A DNA stretch of 64,000 bases from Hoplostethus atlanticus. Its lineage: Eukaryota > Chordata > Actinopteri > Trachichthyiformes > Trachichthyidae. The notes under the pieces are model-generated. The model did not search any database. It saw nothing but the letters and a program-made list of their open reading frames with translations, and was not told the origin of the DNA. This document shows positions 37,901 through 64,000 of the stretch, one piece after another. The stretch spans positions 127,001 through 191,000 of the forward strand of contig JAXDDX010000297.1 of the NCBI GenBank assembly GCA_034670405.1, in the 5' to 3' direction. A program made the translations under genes and the position numbers. How positions within the stretch are numbered: the stretch's first letter is position 1; every line of letters begins with the position of its first letter.

Positions 37901-38319
37901 ATGATGCTATTTCTGTTCACACCCTGAATGAGTGGTGCAAGTCTTCCCTTTTAGAGCCGACTGTTAATGTCTGTCTTAGTCAGAGCACGTCATAATTCTA
38001 GTTTTCAAAAGGGTAGCAAATTGAAACCTTGATTTATAAATGCATATGGATAATGGATTATGAATCTGCTTGCTGTGTAAGAGTTGTTTTCCAATAGTGT
38101 GTACCTGAGGTATTCTCGTTTCACAATGTCAACATCCAGGTAGTGATTCTTCTCTATGTGGCCAACCTGATGGTGAGGTGGATGTGGCGTAGGGGAATGG
38201 ACCCAGATAACTTCTCCATCCCATACCTCACGGCTCTAGGTGACCTGCTGGGGACCGGCTTCCTGGCTCTGAGCTTCAGACTGATTCAGACGGCCAGTTC
38301 CACCGGGACCGGAGTTTGA
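27460..38319 (+). CDS. slc41a3: SLC41-family magnesium transporter, isoform with first exon 1A
   Basis: Multi-pass Mg2+ transporter related to bacterial MgtE. Exons: 1A 27460-27714, then common exons 31959-32066, 32749-32820, 33629-33773, 33898-34044, 34893-35037, 35159-35238, 36314-36448, 36927-37075, 38140-38319; all phases match. Seen: TM1 segment [112 protein letters not shown]; second MgtE-like half ending [20 protein letters not shown]. The first ATG is 27460 (471 residues); ATG 27580 (MEEDKAKL, G at -3 and +4) has the better context and would give 431. Phrases LCASSV and [13 protein letters not shown] resemble SLC41A3 more than SLC41A1/A2. Position between aldh1l1 and chst13 supports this. 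Confidence 0.93.
27954..28008 (+). repeat. ATT microsatellite followed by poly-T
   Basis: A run of ATT triplets (about 11 units) passes into an uninterrupted T stretch of about 20, in the intron after exon 1A. Confidence 0.85.
28961..28994 (+). repeat. TG microsatellite
   Basis: About 16 uninterrupted GT units in the slc41a3 intron between first exons 1A and 1B. The surrounding 27715-29700 holds no recognisable coding exon. Confidence 0.85.
29730..29990 (+). other. orphan ORF between the two slc41a3 first exons
   Basis: ATG at 29730 opens [19 protein letters not shown], then a (TE)n/(RE)n stretch made by a GAGACG/GAGAGG simple repeat, then [19 protein letters not shown] and a stop at 29990. 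A donor-like A|GTGAGG lies just before the stop. It could be an untranslated or N-terminal slc41a3 exon, or a chance frame. I recognise no homologue. Confidence 0.2.
30511..38319 (+). CDS. slc41a3: SLC41-family magnesium transporter, isoform with alternative first exon 1B
   Basis: Exon 1B (30511-30705, donor CAA|GTAATG) encodes [20 protein letters not shown] and then [20 protein letters not shown], followed by [11 protein letters not shown]. This is the same TM1 segment as in exon 1A but with a different cytosolic N-terminus. It ends in phase 0 like exon 1A and can join the exon at 31959 directly, giving 451 residues. The start ATG sits in a strong context (GGCCATGG). Splicing 1A to 1B would duplicate TM1, so the two exons are presumably mutually exclusive products of separate promoters about 3 kb apart. 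Confidence 0.8.
31690..31800. mobile_element. short MITE with CACTGCAAAAA termini
   Basis: The left end CACTGCAAAAAAATT and right end TTTTTTGCAGTG are inverted. The element is 111 bases and AT-rich with no ORF. A right end of the same type, ATTTTTGCAGTG, occurs at about 53355-53367. It lies in the slc41a3 intron before exon 2. Confidence 0.6.
33310..33568. mobile_element. Tc1-derived non-autonomous element (copy 2)
   Basis: Starts in GCTACAGGGGGCAGTCATTA and TTTCATATATTATAG, and ends AATTGCACAAGGGGGTCCAC then AAACCTTCAG. Both ends and internal blocks match copy 1 at 1836-2464. Intronic in slc41a3. Confidence 0.5.
37151..37736. mobile_element. TTAA-flanked (piggyBac-like) MITE
   Basis: Flanked by TTAA at 37147-37150 and 37737-37740. 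The left end TGGAAAATTCCACCCT and the reverse complement of the right end, AGGGAAAATCCACCCT, differ at 3 of 16 positions. No transposase. Located in the slc41a3 intron between the exons at 36927 and 38140. Confidence 0.6.
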
Positions 38320-39166
38320 CAGGAGTACTGATTGGATTGTGTCTCGGCTAAGTGGTACTGTGTACCTATACTGTTCCCTATATGCAAGTGGCTGAAGCAC
38401 ACTGCAAGACAAGTTGGGTAAAAAAAAGCGAAGGGGAGGGACAGAACACAAGAGGGAAGGTCAGTGGCTAAAAATAATTGTAATGGAAACAACTTCGAGC
38501 AAGAGGAAAAGAATAACAGTACACGGTTCACAGGCGTGTCACTGGCCTCACTATCAACACCACCAAGCTTAGCTCTTTAAAGGCAACATCCATCTAAAAA
38601 CAGATGCAACAAGTGGGGAACCTATATATTGTAGAACCATTAACCGTTGAGACATTTGTATACCTATTGTCGACGCTTTGATGTTAAATGGCAAATGATT
38701 GTATTAAAGCAATAATTATGAATCATTAGAGTTTAAAAGTATACAAATATATAGCAGATATTGCACTCTCGTGTAGATTTGTGTCTTTAAGCCATGAGTT
38801 CTCTTAATGTTTTAGTATGAGGGGTCACACAAATGTCCCATGGAGGACATTTAGCTTGTGCAGGACTTGTTTAATCTTCACAGTGCCACTGGGTATAGTC
38901 TGTTATAGATATTTAGTGCTATTTTTGTGTACGAAAGATTTAGTATGCATCTCTATGTATGAGGCCTTTTCAATTGTTTGATATGCACTTTTAGAACAAT
39001 GCTCGTCTTTACTGATCTGCATTTATAGAAACGGTATAACCATCAAAGAATGTGAGAACCTTATTTTCAATGCTACTGAGCTAAACTGAACTTTGTAGGC
39101 CTGTCATCACATTTGTAAGACCTTAGTAAGAGAGAATATCTTTGCAATCACGTGTTTTGTTGTTGA

Positions 39167-39172
39167 AATAAA
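39167..39172 (+). terminator. poly(A) signal of slc41a3
   Basis: AATAAA about 850 bases after the slc41a3 stop. The 3' UTR probably spans 38320 to about 39190. Confidence 0.55.
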
Positions 39173-39760
39173 AAGAATGACATGTTAGTATGTCTAAAGT
39201 ATGGTGTCATGACAAGGATAGCCTAAACGTTTGATCCATAGAGGTGAAGCTTTTTTTTTTAACACATGCCAACAGAAAATAACTGCACATGAAACCTTGG
39301 ATGTGTCTATAAGAGTTGCTGCCTTAAAAGCTCTTTTTTTAAATCCACATTTGCAGTTTTGCACAATTGAACATGCTAAAGTAACTTCGCTATCCAGACA
39401 AACAAAAATAATTGCTGAATTGTGTTTATTTGAAAATTGCCAGACAAACCGTATACTGTCTATTTTGGTTTGCCTAACTGTAGAAATGGAGTCAGAATTA
39501 TCACAATAAATAGTTGATGCCATAGTTGCACAACATCTCTTCCTACAGTACAAAAAAATAAACTGTCACAGTTACAAAGGGTGTCATATGTATTTTGGAG
39601 ACAAAGTAAGGCCCAAGGTCAAAGGCACACAAATTTGAGACATTCACTGTCTAAATGCGATAGTAACACTACTTTCACTGTGCTGCTTTCCTCCTGATGT
39701 AGAGATTACATTTGTTGTGCAAAATGAGACCGTTGAAAACAGCAGACAACTGTTGCCTTC

Positions 39761-39766
39761 TTTATT
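39761..39766 (-). terminator. poly(A) signal of chst13
   Basis: TTTATT on the plus strand gives AATAAA on the minus strand, 319 bases beyond the chst13 stop codon. Together with the signal at 39167 it leaves only about 600 bases between the converging transcripts. Confidence 0.55.
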
Positions 39767-40084
39767 AGGCTACAACTTTCATATTGTGATGAAATGTCCT
39801 CTCCTACTTGCATCCTCTCTCCAGAGACGTTTTCCACCTTGATGGTGCTTTTTGATAAGCACTTGGAAAACATTTCCCCAGGTTAGTCCTCTCTATAATA
39901 AGAATTAATATGCTTTGGAGATCAATTCAGGATTAATTCTTGATGTGTTTATAACACAGTTTTTGCATTCTCTGTGATGAGGCCCATTTAGAGCAACCAG
40001 AAGCACCTCAAAACAACTGACCTGTTGCAAGAGTTCAGGTTCAGAGAGTTCAAGTTGAGTCTGCAGGTACAAGAAGTCCCAACC

Positions 40085-55520
<15,436 letters not shown>

Positions 55521-55524
<4 letters not shown>

Positions 55525-55577
55525 CCTGAATCTTCGGTAACGACCGAGAAGCCGAGCCAAATCTCGTTGAGGTTCAT
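55521..55577 (-). promoter_or_regulatory. upstream ORF overlapping the chst13 start codon
   Basis: Minus-strand ATG at 55577 opens an 18-codon frame, MNLNEIWLGFSVVTEDSG. Its TGA overlaps the main start as ATGA. The upstream ATG context is weak (C at -3) and the main one better (A at -3), an arrangement compatible with leaky scanning or reinitiation control. Whether the transcript includes 55577 is inferred. Confidence 0.5.
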
Positions 55578-55880
55578 GCGAAAAGCGACCGTTCGGCTCG
55601 ACGGTGTGGACTGGGCTGCATTGCGTCCGATTGCGTTTACTTTATCACGGATACGAGAATTGATCCAACTAGTTGACATTTGCTGTTACTTATTTTCACG
55701 TACATCCTCGAGCGTCCAGTCTGGAAGAAGGCACAGCAGCGGAGAAATAACTGAAGCGAGCCAGAGGAGATAAACTGTGCGCGCTCCGCTCGCCAGCCGC
55801 TCGTACGTTGTCTTGGCGCAGAAGAAAAGTTGCTGGGGCTGCAACACAGACATTATAGTCCGAGCCGAGGCCGGTTTGTT
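55525..55880 (-). promoter_or_regulatory. CpG-rich 5' region and probable promoter of chst13
   Basis: Upstream of the chst13 start, about 350 bases are locally rich in CG dinucleotides (for example CTGTGCGCGCTCCGCTCGCC near 55776), unlike the AT-rich flanks. No TATA box is obvious. This is consistent with a CpG-type vertebrate promoter and 5' UTR. Confidence 0.5.
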
Positions 55881-57657
55881 TTTGGAAGATGGGATTTATA
55901 TGCCTTCAGACCTTTTTCCAAAGGTTTGGTTGACTTGTTAACTCTTTACTCCCCAGAAGGCTCGTAATGCTACAACACACCAGAGGCAAGCTAAACAGAA
56001 TACAAAATACAACTTCCGGTTGTAACCTTCAAAATAAAACTCGTTATTGATGAACATTTTTTCTTGCAAGAATGTTGCAACAAAGTCGGAAACACGTTCT
56101 AGATTTTCAAAGGTTTCTAAGATGCAGTTATCTGACATAACGCGTAAAGACTGCAGCATTAGGGGAGAGCAGGGCACTGTGGGACAGATTTGACTTTTTA
56201 TTTTTTATTTGTACTTACAATAATGGAGCTTAGAATCCAACTAACCTGTCGTGTAAGTGACTCATAAGTAAGCACCAAAGATAAATTTAATAGATATAAT
56301 GCATACTAAGAGAACCACGTATAAATCAAGTTGGAAATGTGTGTCCCAGTCCACCCCAGCTGGGTTGGGGTGCATTGGGACACTATTGGGACAAACTGGG
56401 ACACAATTCCATTCACATATTCTTGCTTAGTTTCAAATTAATCAAATAAATATAAAAAAAGATGCAACAGAGCATACTTAATTTTAACTATTTTATTCAT
56501 TTGCTGCAGATAATAGCTCACCAATGCACTAAATAACAACTTACTGGGTGTAGACTGGACTTTCTTTTATAACAGTGTATTGACTACTCTAAAGTTGACT
56601 GATCCTGTTTGGAAGGCACTGGCATTCTTATACACTGGGTGCGGGCCTCAAAGCATTCTTTTTTACCTACCTGTTATCATCCTCATTTACCCAAAAGTGT
56701 GCTTTCCTAGTGAATGACTTTTCTTACTCACTGTGACAAATCATCATCATAAACATGGTATCACAATGAGCATCTCAATTCATTCCTAATCACAAAATGT
56801 AATCGAGACAACGTGGAAGGACGTATATCTTGAAAAAGTCAATTTTAACCCAGCAGGGGCATAGTTGCAACTACCAGAATAGGAGCTCCAGTACCTAGTG
56901 TCAAGTCAAGAGTGATATTTTATACTTTTATTTTGAAGGCAAAATGGCCTAACCTCCGGTGTGCTCGTGGCTGTTTCTGGCTGTCTTGATACTGCTGTGG
57001 TGTTGCACCCCCATGTGTTAGGTCACAACATGACAAACTGATTGATTAGGCTGTAGTGTTACATCTGCTTTTGATTTTCTTCCTCTCATCTTCTCAGAAT
57101 TACCCAATTAATCAGCGTTAAATCAGTACATTTGTCAAACAAGTTTAGGTCTTCAATTTGTTTGGGTAAGTCTTGTACCAGTTTATGGCCTGGGTGGATT
57201 CTCCATTAATTGTGGTTGTGCAATGTCATTCCACCAGCCTCAAAAATCATTTTTGAATTGGAATCAGCCCTCTATCAGGATTTATATTCCCTACTGAAAA
57301 AGTGGGAAAAAAAACGTTGTGATGAATTTTACATGGATGCTATACAAATATCATAGCAAAACTTTAAAATATACCACAAAAAAATAATCTAGTAATATCA
57401 TAGTACATTAAAAAACATAAAATAGGATACGGTCAGGTATAACTCTCTATAGGAATATTATATGAATGAAGAATGATTTTTCATTAGGTTCAATTCATCA
57501 AAATAATTCTACCTCTGATTGCTCTAGGTTGAGGAGTAAATGATTACATGCACCAAGATTATTGCAATTCTACTTAGATTTGTACAAATTACTGATTTGT
57601 AATTACAAATCAGATTCAAATAAAGAAAAAATAAGTATTGGATTGAAATTGTGGGTA
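55881..57657. other. intergenic, no gene seen
   Basis: AT-rich. The short phrase TGGGACA recurs several times around 56180-56410 (GTGGGACAG, TTGGGACAC, TTGGGACAA, CTGGGACAC), which may be a degenerate simple repeat. No coding or RNA feature recognised. Confidence 0.35.
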
Positions 57658-58383
57658 AAATCAACCACTCAAAAGTTTGGGGTCACCCAGAAAATGTCAT
57701 GTTTTCCATGAAAACTCGCACTTTTATTAATCGAATGAGTTGCAAAATGAATAGAAAATATAGTCAAGACATTGACAAGGTTAGAAATAATGAAATAATT
57801 ACTTGAAATAATTATTTTGTCCTTCAAACTTTGCTTTCGTCAAAGAATCCTCCATTTGCAGCAAATACAGCCTTGCAGACCTTTGGCATTCTAGCTGTCA
57901 ATTTGTTGAGGTAATCTGAAGAAATTTCACCCCATGCTTCCTGAAGCACCTCCCACAAGTTGGATTGGCTTGATGGGCACTTCTTACTTCATACGGTCAA
58001 GCTGCTCCCACAACAGCTCAATGGGGTTGAGATCTGGTGACTGCGGTGGCCACTCCATTATAGACAGAATACCAGCGGACTGCTTCTTCCCTAAATAGTT
58101 CTTTGCCCATCTTAATCTTTTCCTTTTATTGGCCAGTCTCAGATATGACTTTTTCTTTGCTACTCTGCCTAGAAGGCCAGCATCCTGGAGTCGCCTCTTC
58201 ACTGTTGACGTTGGGACTGGTGTTTTGCGGGTACCATTTGATGAAGCTGCCAGTTGAGGACCTGTGAGGACTGGGCAGTTTCTCAAACTAGAGACTCTGA
58301 TGTACTTGTCCTCTAGCTCAAATTGTGCTTTTCTTTCAAAAAGAAGGACATTTTAAGTGACCCCAAACTTTTGAGTGGTAGTG
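57658..58383 (-). mobile_element. Tc1/mariner element with internally deleted transposase
   Basis: Inverted ends: CCACTCAAAAGTTTGGGGTC on the left and GACCCCAAACTTTTGAGTGG on the right, with TA at both borders (57656-57657 and 58384-58385). Minus-strand frame 58286-57984 joins the N-terminal HTH part (TSTVKRRLQDAGLLGRVAKK) directly to the last DDE block (EWPPQSPDLNPIELLWEQL). The middle of the catalytic domain is deleted, so the element is not autonomous. Confidence 0.85.
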
Positions 58384-58759
58384 TATCTGGAAAAACTAGT
58401 TCATAATGGGTATAAGCAATATTAACATTATCTTCTGTACATTGGAATAAATTGTTTAATTTCAAATTAAATGTTTGAGCAGGCAACCTGTGATCTGTTG
58501 TGGATTTTATTTTGAAACTGAATCAAACTGTTAAAGTTCCTTGTATGTAATTTGTGGTGCAGACACTAATAACTAATCTGATGCCATGCTCATGACAGTT
58601 CTAGTGCAATTCACACCAACCGTTCGCCCAGTGGAAGGTACTCCACCCTGTATAAACCCAACCAGTTACTGGCTACTTTGTTGTGCGACTAGCCAGCTCA
58701 TACGCTTGGAGCTTGATGTTCTCATTCTGTTGTACGTGGAAGCTTGATGTGCATATACT

Positions 58760-58792
58760 CCCCTTGGACAGGACGGTGGTCTGTCCAAGGGG
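58760..58792. repeat. 12-bp inverted repeat
   Basis: CCCCTTGGACAG and CTGTCCAAGGGG are perfect reverse complements around a 9-base loop. Role unknown. The flanking 58384-59880 has no recognised gene. Confidence 0.6.
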
Positions 58793-59883
58793 ACAGACCC
58801 CCCTCTTGTTGTTGCTGAATGTCAGAGTGTAACTGGGGGCCATTAATAGAGTCTGCTGTAACCCAGCTCTAACCTCCCAGTCTGAAGGGCACTTTGGTAA
58901 GGATGTGCACTGTCAGTCCATGATTTAACAAGACATTTTGGTCAGTGGTGAGCGTCTCTGGTTTCAGCCCCCCTCTGGTTTCACCCCCACACACACCACC
59001 ACCACAGCCCAAATGAGATGTGTTCAGTAGTACACAGTACAACAGTAATATTTAGACCTATTGTGTGTTTTAGCATTTTCTTCATTTCATTTGATCTATA
59101 TATAATCCACATTTTTGTACTGGAATGTAATCCTGAAGCTATGTAGTTTGGGTTGGCAACTGAGGTGAAGACGGCAACCGTTTTCTCATTTTTTATTTCA
59201 TAGTTACAAGTAGAGAAAGATAGGAGAAAGAGAGGGTTGAGATGCAACAACCCTGAATTTGAATCTCTTACACTGGAAGCCCAATGCACTGGGATCAGCC
59301 TGGAGGGATAAATGTCATCAAACCGGGAAACCACAATCTTTATCTGCTTGAGAACTTACATGTCTGCAAAAGACTTGAGGAATTAATACATACAAATATT
59401 GCGATACGCGTATATTATGGAGGAACAGTGGGGAGTTTAGCCTCTGCAGGGGAGAGCACATGATTTTTGCGAGGGCTTCAGGGTTCACCCTTAATCCCCC
59501 ATGTGATAGGACAGCTCCCAGCCCGGACCTTCGGGGGGCTGGAAGGGTGAAACAGTTGCCGTCTTCTATCTACGTCTATCGCTAGGCAGGAGCCTGGTTT
59601 CAGCTAATTAGAGCAGAAAAGACTTCCCACAGAGCTGCTTTTGACCGTCGACCTTCCTCACATTCCTCACATCCGTCTGCCCGGCGTCCGGGGGCCAGAC
59701 AGGTCCTAAGAGGAGCCAGTCTGGGTTAGGAGCCACGCGACTGATCAAACCCGAAGCCTTGTGGCAGGACGGTGTGAAGCCTGTTGAGGTGTTTACCGTC
59801 TGAGGAAGCTGTGATGGGTAGCACATAGTCCCTCAGCGACTGACCAATCAGAGAAGAGATGTCTCCTGGCAACAACATGAGAG

Positions 59884-59935
59884 TCAATACAGTGGGTATA
59901 CTTGTGACCGGAAGGTTGCCGGTTTGAATCCCCAG
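59884..59935 (+). repeat. tRNA-like SINE fragment
   Basis: TTGTGACCGGAAGGTTGCCG followed by GTTTGAATCCCCAG resembles the 3' half of a tRNA with its B box, as in many fish SINE heads. No A box or body is obvious. Confidence 0.35.
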
Positions 59936-62026
59936 ATTCTGGCTTCCAAAGCGGAGCTGCTCAGTGGTCGGCGGTAGAAGATTGTGGTTGTACTGGGCAG
60001 CTCCCAGTGTGAGCGTGTTCACACTGCGAGTGTTATCAACATTAAGCAGGGCTGGAAAAGAGCGTGCAGCTCAGTTGATTTTCCCTGTATGAAGGTTAAA
60101 GTAAAATAGAAATCTCCACCACTCAAAACATTAAGTTGGCTCCAAAAAATGGTTTGAAGTTGTTGGCTCGCCTGGAGTAGTTTTAACTATCAGGAGGAAA
60201 AATGTCTCCATTTGGGACCCTTCCATGAAGTGTTACTCATATCATCTGGCCAGCAGACAGGAAAAGAAATCGCAAAGGAATATTTCATGGAGCTTTAGGA
60301 GGTTTCAGGCAAAGTAAGGACATGTCTGTTTTTACAAATATACAAATTGGTAACAGACAAATAACTGAACATTGGAACACAGTCAGTAGATGACATGACA
60401 TACAGTGGCATTAGCTACAGGTAAAAGAGTAAAAGGCTATTGAAACCTTGAGATAACATAAATCTCATATACTGTGGTTTTTGTCTTCCTTTCTCTGTGC
60501 TGTCTGATAATCTGGCAAGCTGGGGCAATGTCTACATTCCAGCCTAATACTCACTGAAATGACTTGCTGTTGCAATTAGGTTCAGGTTTTACCCTTTCTT
60601 TAACCTACTATCTTTTTTAAATGATCAACCCCACGAAAAGGTCATTTGGGTGCTTGAATGTTGTTCTAGGGGAAATAAGAGGAGAGTGTTTGGAATATCA
60701 CACTGATTTTAGGCCAAAAAACAGATAAATGGGCCAGTTGGAGGATCTCAACCTCACTTGATTGTTTTCTATCTGCCTCTCTAGCTGCTTGGTGTGGTAT
60801 CACTGTCACAGCCTTGTTTTTAGCTTGACCACCATGTATTTCTGAGTGTATCCGATGTGTTTTGAGAGGGTTTCATCAGTATGTTAAAACGTTAAAAGCA
60901 ACACAACTGGAGTTACGAGGTTTTCGCCTGACAATAGCGAGATATGTGAACGGAGGACAGTGACCTATGGAGAGAGCGGAGTGTATTCCCTCCCCTCTTT
61001 GACACGAGTCCAAGGCTGAACTCACCCGTAGGACTGTTGCTCTAACTCCCTCACAGGCTATATGTTACTCCCCTCCAACAAAAACCTGTCATTGCAAACA
61101 CATTTTCTCCAAAAGAGGAGGGCTGCATTTGTTTAAAGGGAACAGCATGTACCAAGGCAGAGGAGCAAACCGCAGAGCTGCTTATCAATTCAAAGTAAAA
61201 AATAAAAATAAAATAAACTAATGAAGGCACTTTATTTATATACAATTCATGTGTAAATGAATAAAACAAATACAGTATATTTGGAATAATTCAACCTCAA
61301 GTTATCAAGTGCCTGATGAATGGTGGTGTAACCTTTTATAGATATGATATGAAAGGAATGTACAAGTAGGAACACGTTATGGTGTCACAGATACTGTACA
61401 ATATAATACACAGCCCTGTTATGAGTAAAATCTGGCAATGATAAAGTGAGAGAATTTCAATGGCTCCGCGCAGAGATTTGTGAGACTGTTCTGCCCTCTA
61501 GTGGGCAAATTGACTTTTCATATCCATAAATGGATTCAATATGCCACACCTGGATGTCTGTGTTAGGCTAGAAAAGCAAAACTGTTGCAACCACATCTTC
61601 CCGAGGTTCACAAACTAGAAAAGGGTAGAAAGGAAGAACAAATTCCTGGAGGCTGATGGAGCCAGTGTCTCTTTGTCATGTAACCCTCATGGAGGCTTTC
61701 AGCCGAAACGCACTGGGTTTCCTGTTCCAATAAAGATGTTTTATTTTTTTAGAACATCTATGGGCCTCCAAGAGGAGCTGAATTTCTTCTAGTAGTTGTC
61801 AAAAATAATAATAATATTATACATATTTTTTTTTTTATGATTTGTTTTGTCATGACCCTCTGTATTATTACAGTTTGTTCTACGTTTGCTTAGCAGCGGT
61901 GGGTCCCCACAGTAAGACAGGTGCCACCGCTGCTACAGAAAATATTAAAATAACAAAATGTTAAAAATCGAACTAAGACTAGTGTTAGTGCTGGAACGCA
62001 CAGCACAACCAGAACCGTTGCGGAAA
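59936..62026. other. intergenic, no gene seen
   Basis: No coding, RNA or clear transposon signature. One repeat-like phrase, CAGCCGAAACGCACTGGGTT followed by an AATAAAG tail, is at about 61700-61735. Confidence 0.35.
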
Positions 62027-63210
62027 CTAGGGTTAGATCGATATATCAGTTTGCACGATATATGTCGTTCTCCTCTGACATGATGGAGGTTCCTCCTTGG
62101 CCACAGCTGCATAAAACTAACCTAACCTAGAACGAAAATTTGATTTCCTTTGCGCATTTTATCTGTTAATTTGTTTAATAATGTTTATTGTAACTTAATT
62201 TAAAAATCAGTAATGTGTCCCAGTGTTTCTCCTACCATTGAATAGGTGGGGTGGAATTTCATTAGTCCGGAGAGAGGCTTTTCCACTCTGACAGGGATAA
62301 AAATGCGGGAAAACACTGAATTTAAACATGCTGAATATCGGCAGCCTTAAAAGGTTGAAACAAACCCCAAATTGACCCAAGCTGAAATGACCAGCAGAGG
62401 GTGCTATCGAGCTTCACCCACACCTCTGTAGTTCTCACAGGAAATGAGAAGGACATAATAAGATATGGGTGATTTATCATGTGGGGATTTCACCATTACC
62501 CTGAGATGAGAGGTGCTGATAGGGAGAGCACATTGAAACTAGCAAGTCATGGTGAGACAAGGATGACTTTTGACTTCTTGGCGAGGAGTTTGAGTTTCTT
62601 TCTGGCAACCTTCCCCAGACTCTTTGAAAAGGAACTAAAGAAAACTGCTCGATTTTATTCAAATGAGGGCCTTGGACGTGTATACATACATTTTCTACAG
62701 ACAGGAGATGACTTGCATTCCCTTTCATGTAATCAAAAAGGGGACAAGACAGAGTGGGAAGGAAGGAAGAGGCTAAAGTGAAGCCCCTTTTTGGTTTACA
62801 CCTGTTCTGGTTCCAACATGAGTCTTTTCAAATGCTACTTCCTTACTGGCAGGTTCTTGCAATAGTGTTAGGTTCACTGTTGCAAAATACTGTAAACCAC
62901 TACTGGGCAATAAAGGAACTGAGCCATTTTTCTTCCTCTCCGTTTCAACCGATATGTGTGTTTGAACATGAACCATTGTCGTGTCAAAAAAAAAAAATTC
63001 AGTGTTTCCCCCAGAGTATTATTCTTGTCAGGGTGGAAAACCATGAAAGCCAGGCTGATGAAATTAAGTGGGTCGTGACCTCCTTAAGGCTGGGTGAGGC
63101 AGGTTTTGTTAGAGAGTTTACAGACCATGTGGGCAGTGCGGATATCAGGATTTTTACTAAAAGGCCAATATCGGCCCAATATATTGCCAAATCAATACGG
63201 TCTAACCCTC
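62027..63210 (+). repeat. unclassified interspersed repeat, longest candidate copy
   Basis: The left end has AGGGTTAGATCGATATATC and the right end CAATACGGTCTAACCCT, giving short inverted termini AGGGTTAGA. The right third carries TTCAGTGTTTCCCCCAGAGT and ATTCTTGTCAGGGTGGAAAA, shared with the copies at 13045, 19940 and 44070. The middle (62400-62780) has a long frame without recognisable domains. Element limits are uncertain. Confidence 0.4.
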
Positions 63211-64000
63211 CTCCCCCTTACTACTCCTTTGGCAACTGAGATTGTACATATTCTGTGCACACAGTGAGTTTAGCAGTTATTTCTCAGATGCGTGTTGGTT
63301 TCAACTCATTTCATTTCAGCTTTGAACCCATCAGGACGGCCTCCTCAATAAATTGTCCTCGATGAAAACGGTTTATCAGCTGGATCCAAATTCAAATTCA
63401 TCAAAGCCTGGGTTGCCATGGCAGCGCGTGCAGGTGACAGTGATTTCAGACGTGAGCCGACGAAGCAACCAAAGCCACTACTAGACCTAAACAAAGGCTT
63501 CACACCAGCCCGGGTGTGCACTGCACCATTGATCATGACCGCTGCTCGCGGAGGCTGAATAGTCCCACAGAAAACAGACGTCCAAAAGGAAACGATGCTA
63601 TTATTTCTCCACTGCTCTCTGATGTAGAGGGTGTGAATAGGCTTTCCGCTTCAATAAGGCTGGTTTTGACCCACTGTAACCCACTCACCATCTCCTCATC
63701 TTTTATAAAAGGCTGAGACGAACGAGCCAAATCGCAACTACCCGAGTCTAATTTGCATCAAGTTCTACACCTGTCACTCTGTTCAGGAAGTTGAGAAGTA
63801 GGTTGCTTGGGAACTTGAAATACACAACCACTTCTGCCCTCTGGGGCAGGGCTTTTAGATGTGTTAGTAAGTAACTAAGTAACAAGGGACCACAAAATTA
63901 ATTTTCCTCTTTCAGTTGGTCTGTCTTACACCCTTGACTACATGTGTAGCCAAGGATGTACTTCTTGAGGTAAAGTGCTATGAAAAATGATGGAAGAATA
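63211..64000. other. window end, no gene seen
   Basis: No splice-consistent coding exon, RNA gene or transposon signature recognised in the last 790 bases. Confidence 0.35.

Noticed and set aside
39194..39553. 119-codon minus-strand frame between slc41a3 and chst13
   Set aside because: No recognisable family, overlaps the slc41a3 3' end region, and has no splice or promoter support.
59726..60022. 98-codon minus-strand frame
   Set aside because: Overlaps a tRNA-like SINE fragment and has no recognisable motif.

Overview
The window is a piece of a vertebrate nuclear genome, most likely a ray-finned (teleost-type) fish. The genes have many short exons with GT/AG junctions. The introns carry fish-style Tc1, hAT, TTAA-site, LINE and tRNA-derived SINE repeats. 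A C2H2 zinc-finger gene with the leader exon typical of fish zinc-finger families sits inside one intron. There is no operon, CRISPR array or other prokaryotic feature.

Three conserved genes form the backbone. (1) aldh1l1 (+, window start to 21457) encodes 10-formyltetrahydrofolate dehydrogenase. Twenty-one coding exons are readable and give about 827 codons; only the first ~75 residues lie upstream of the window. (2) slc41a3 (+, 27460 to 38319) encodes an SLC41/MgtE-type magnesium transporter. It has nine common exons and two interchangeable first exons that each encode transmembrane segment 1. (3) chst13 (-, 55524 to 40085) encodes a Golgi chondroitin 4-O-sulfotransferase of 339 residues in three exons. 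slc41a3 and chst13 converge tail to tail. As I recall the human maps, ALDH1L1, SLC41A3 and CHST13 lie near each other on 3q21 and ALDH1L2, SLC41A2 and CHST11 on 12q23. The proteins here match the first set better.

Region by region. 1-1776: aldh1l1 formyltransferase exons. 1777-11721: a ~10 kb aldh1l1 intron holding an antisense zinc-finger locus (one leader exon, two terminal exons, one decayed relic), a hAT element with an 8-bp target duplication, and a perfect 39-bp hairpin. 11722-21457: the acyl-carrier and aldehyde dehydrogenase exons, with a LINE split by a second hAT element in one intron. 22000-25560: Tc1 and LINE relics plus a decayed zinc-finger-type leader. 25560-39190: slc41a3. 39700-55880: chst13, whose introns contain a SINE nested in a TTAA-flanked palindrome, a 72-unit CA repeat and a decayed tyrosine-recombinase element. 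55900-64000: intergenic sequence with a Tc1 remnant and an unclassified repeat; I see no gene there.

No wholly new system is evident. The best leads are the paired first exons of slc41a3, the antisense zinc-finger locus with two phase-matched terminal exons, an upstream ORF overlapping the chst13 start codon, and the tyrosine-recombinase relic. Gene calls rest on reading translations and splice sites by eye against remembered family sequences; no database search or transcript data was available.
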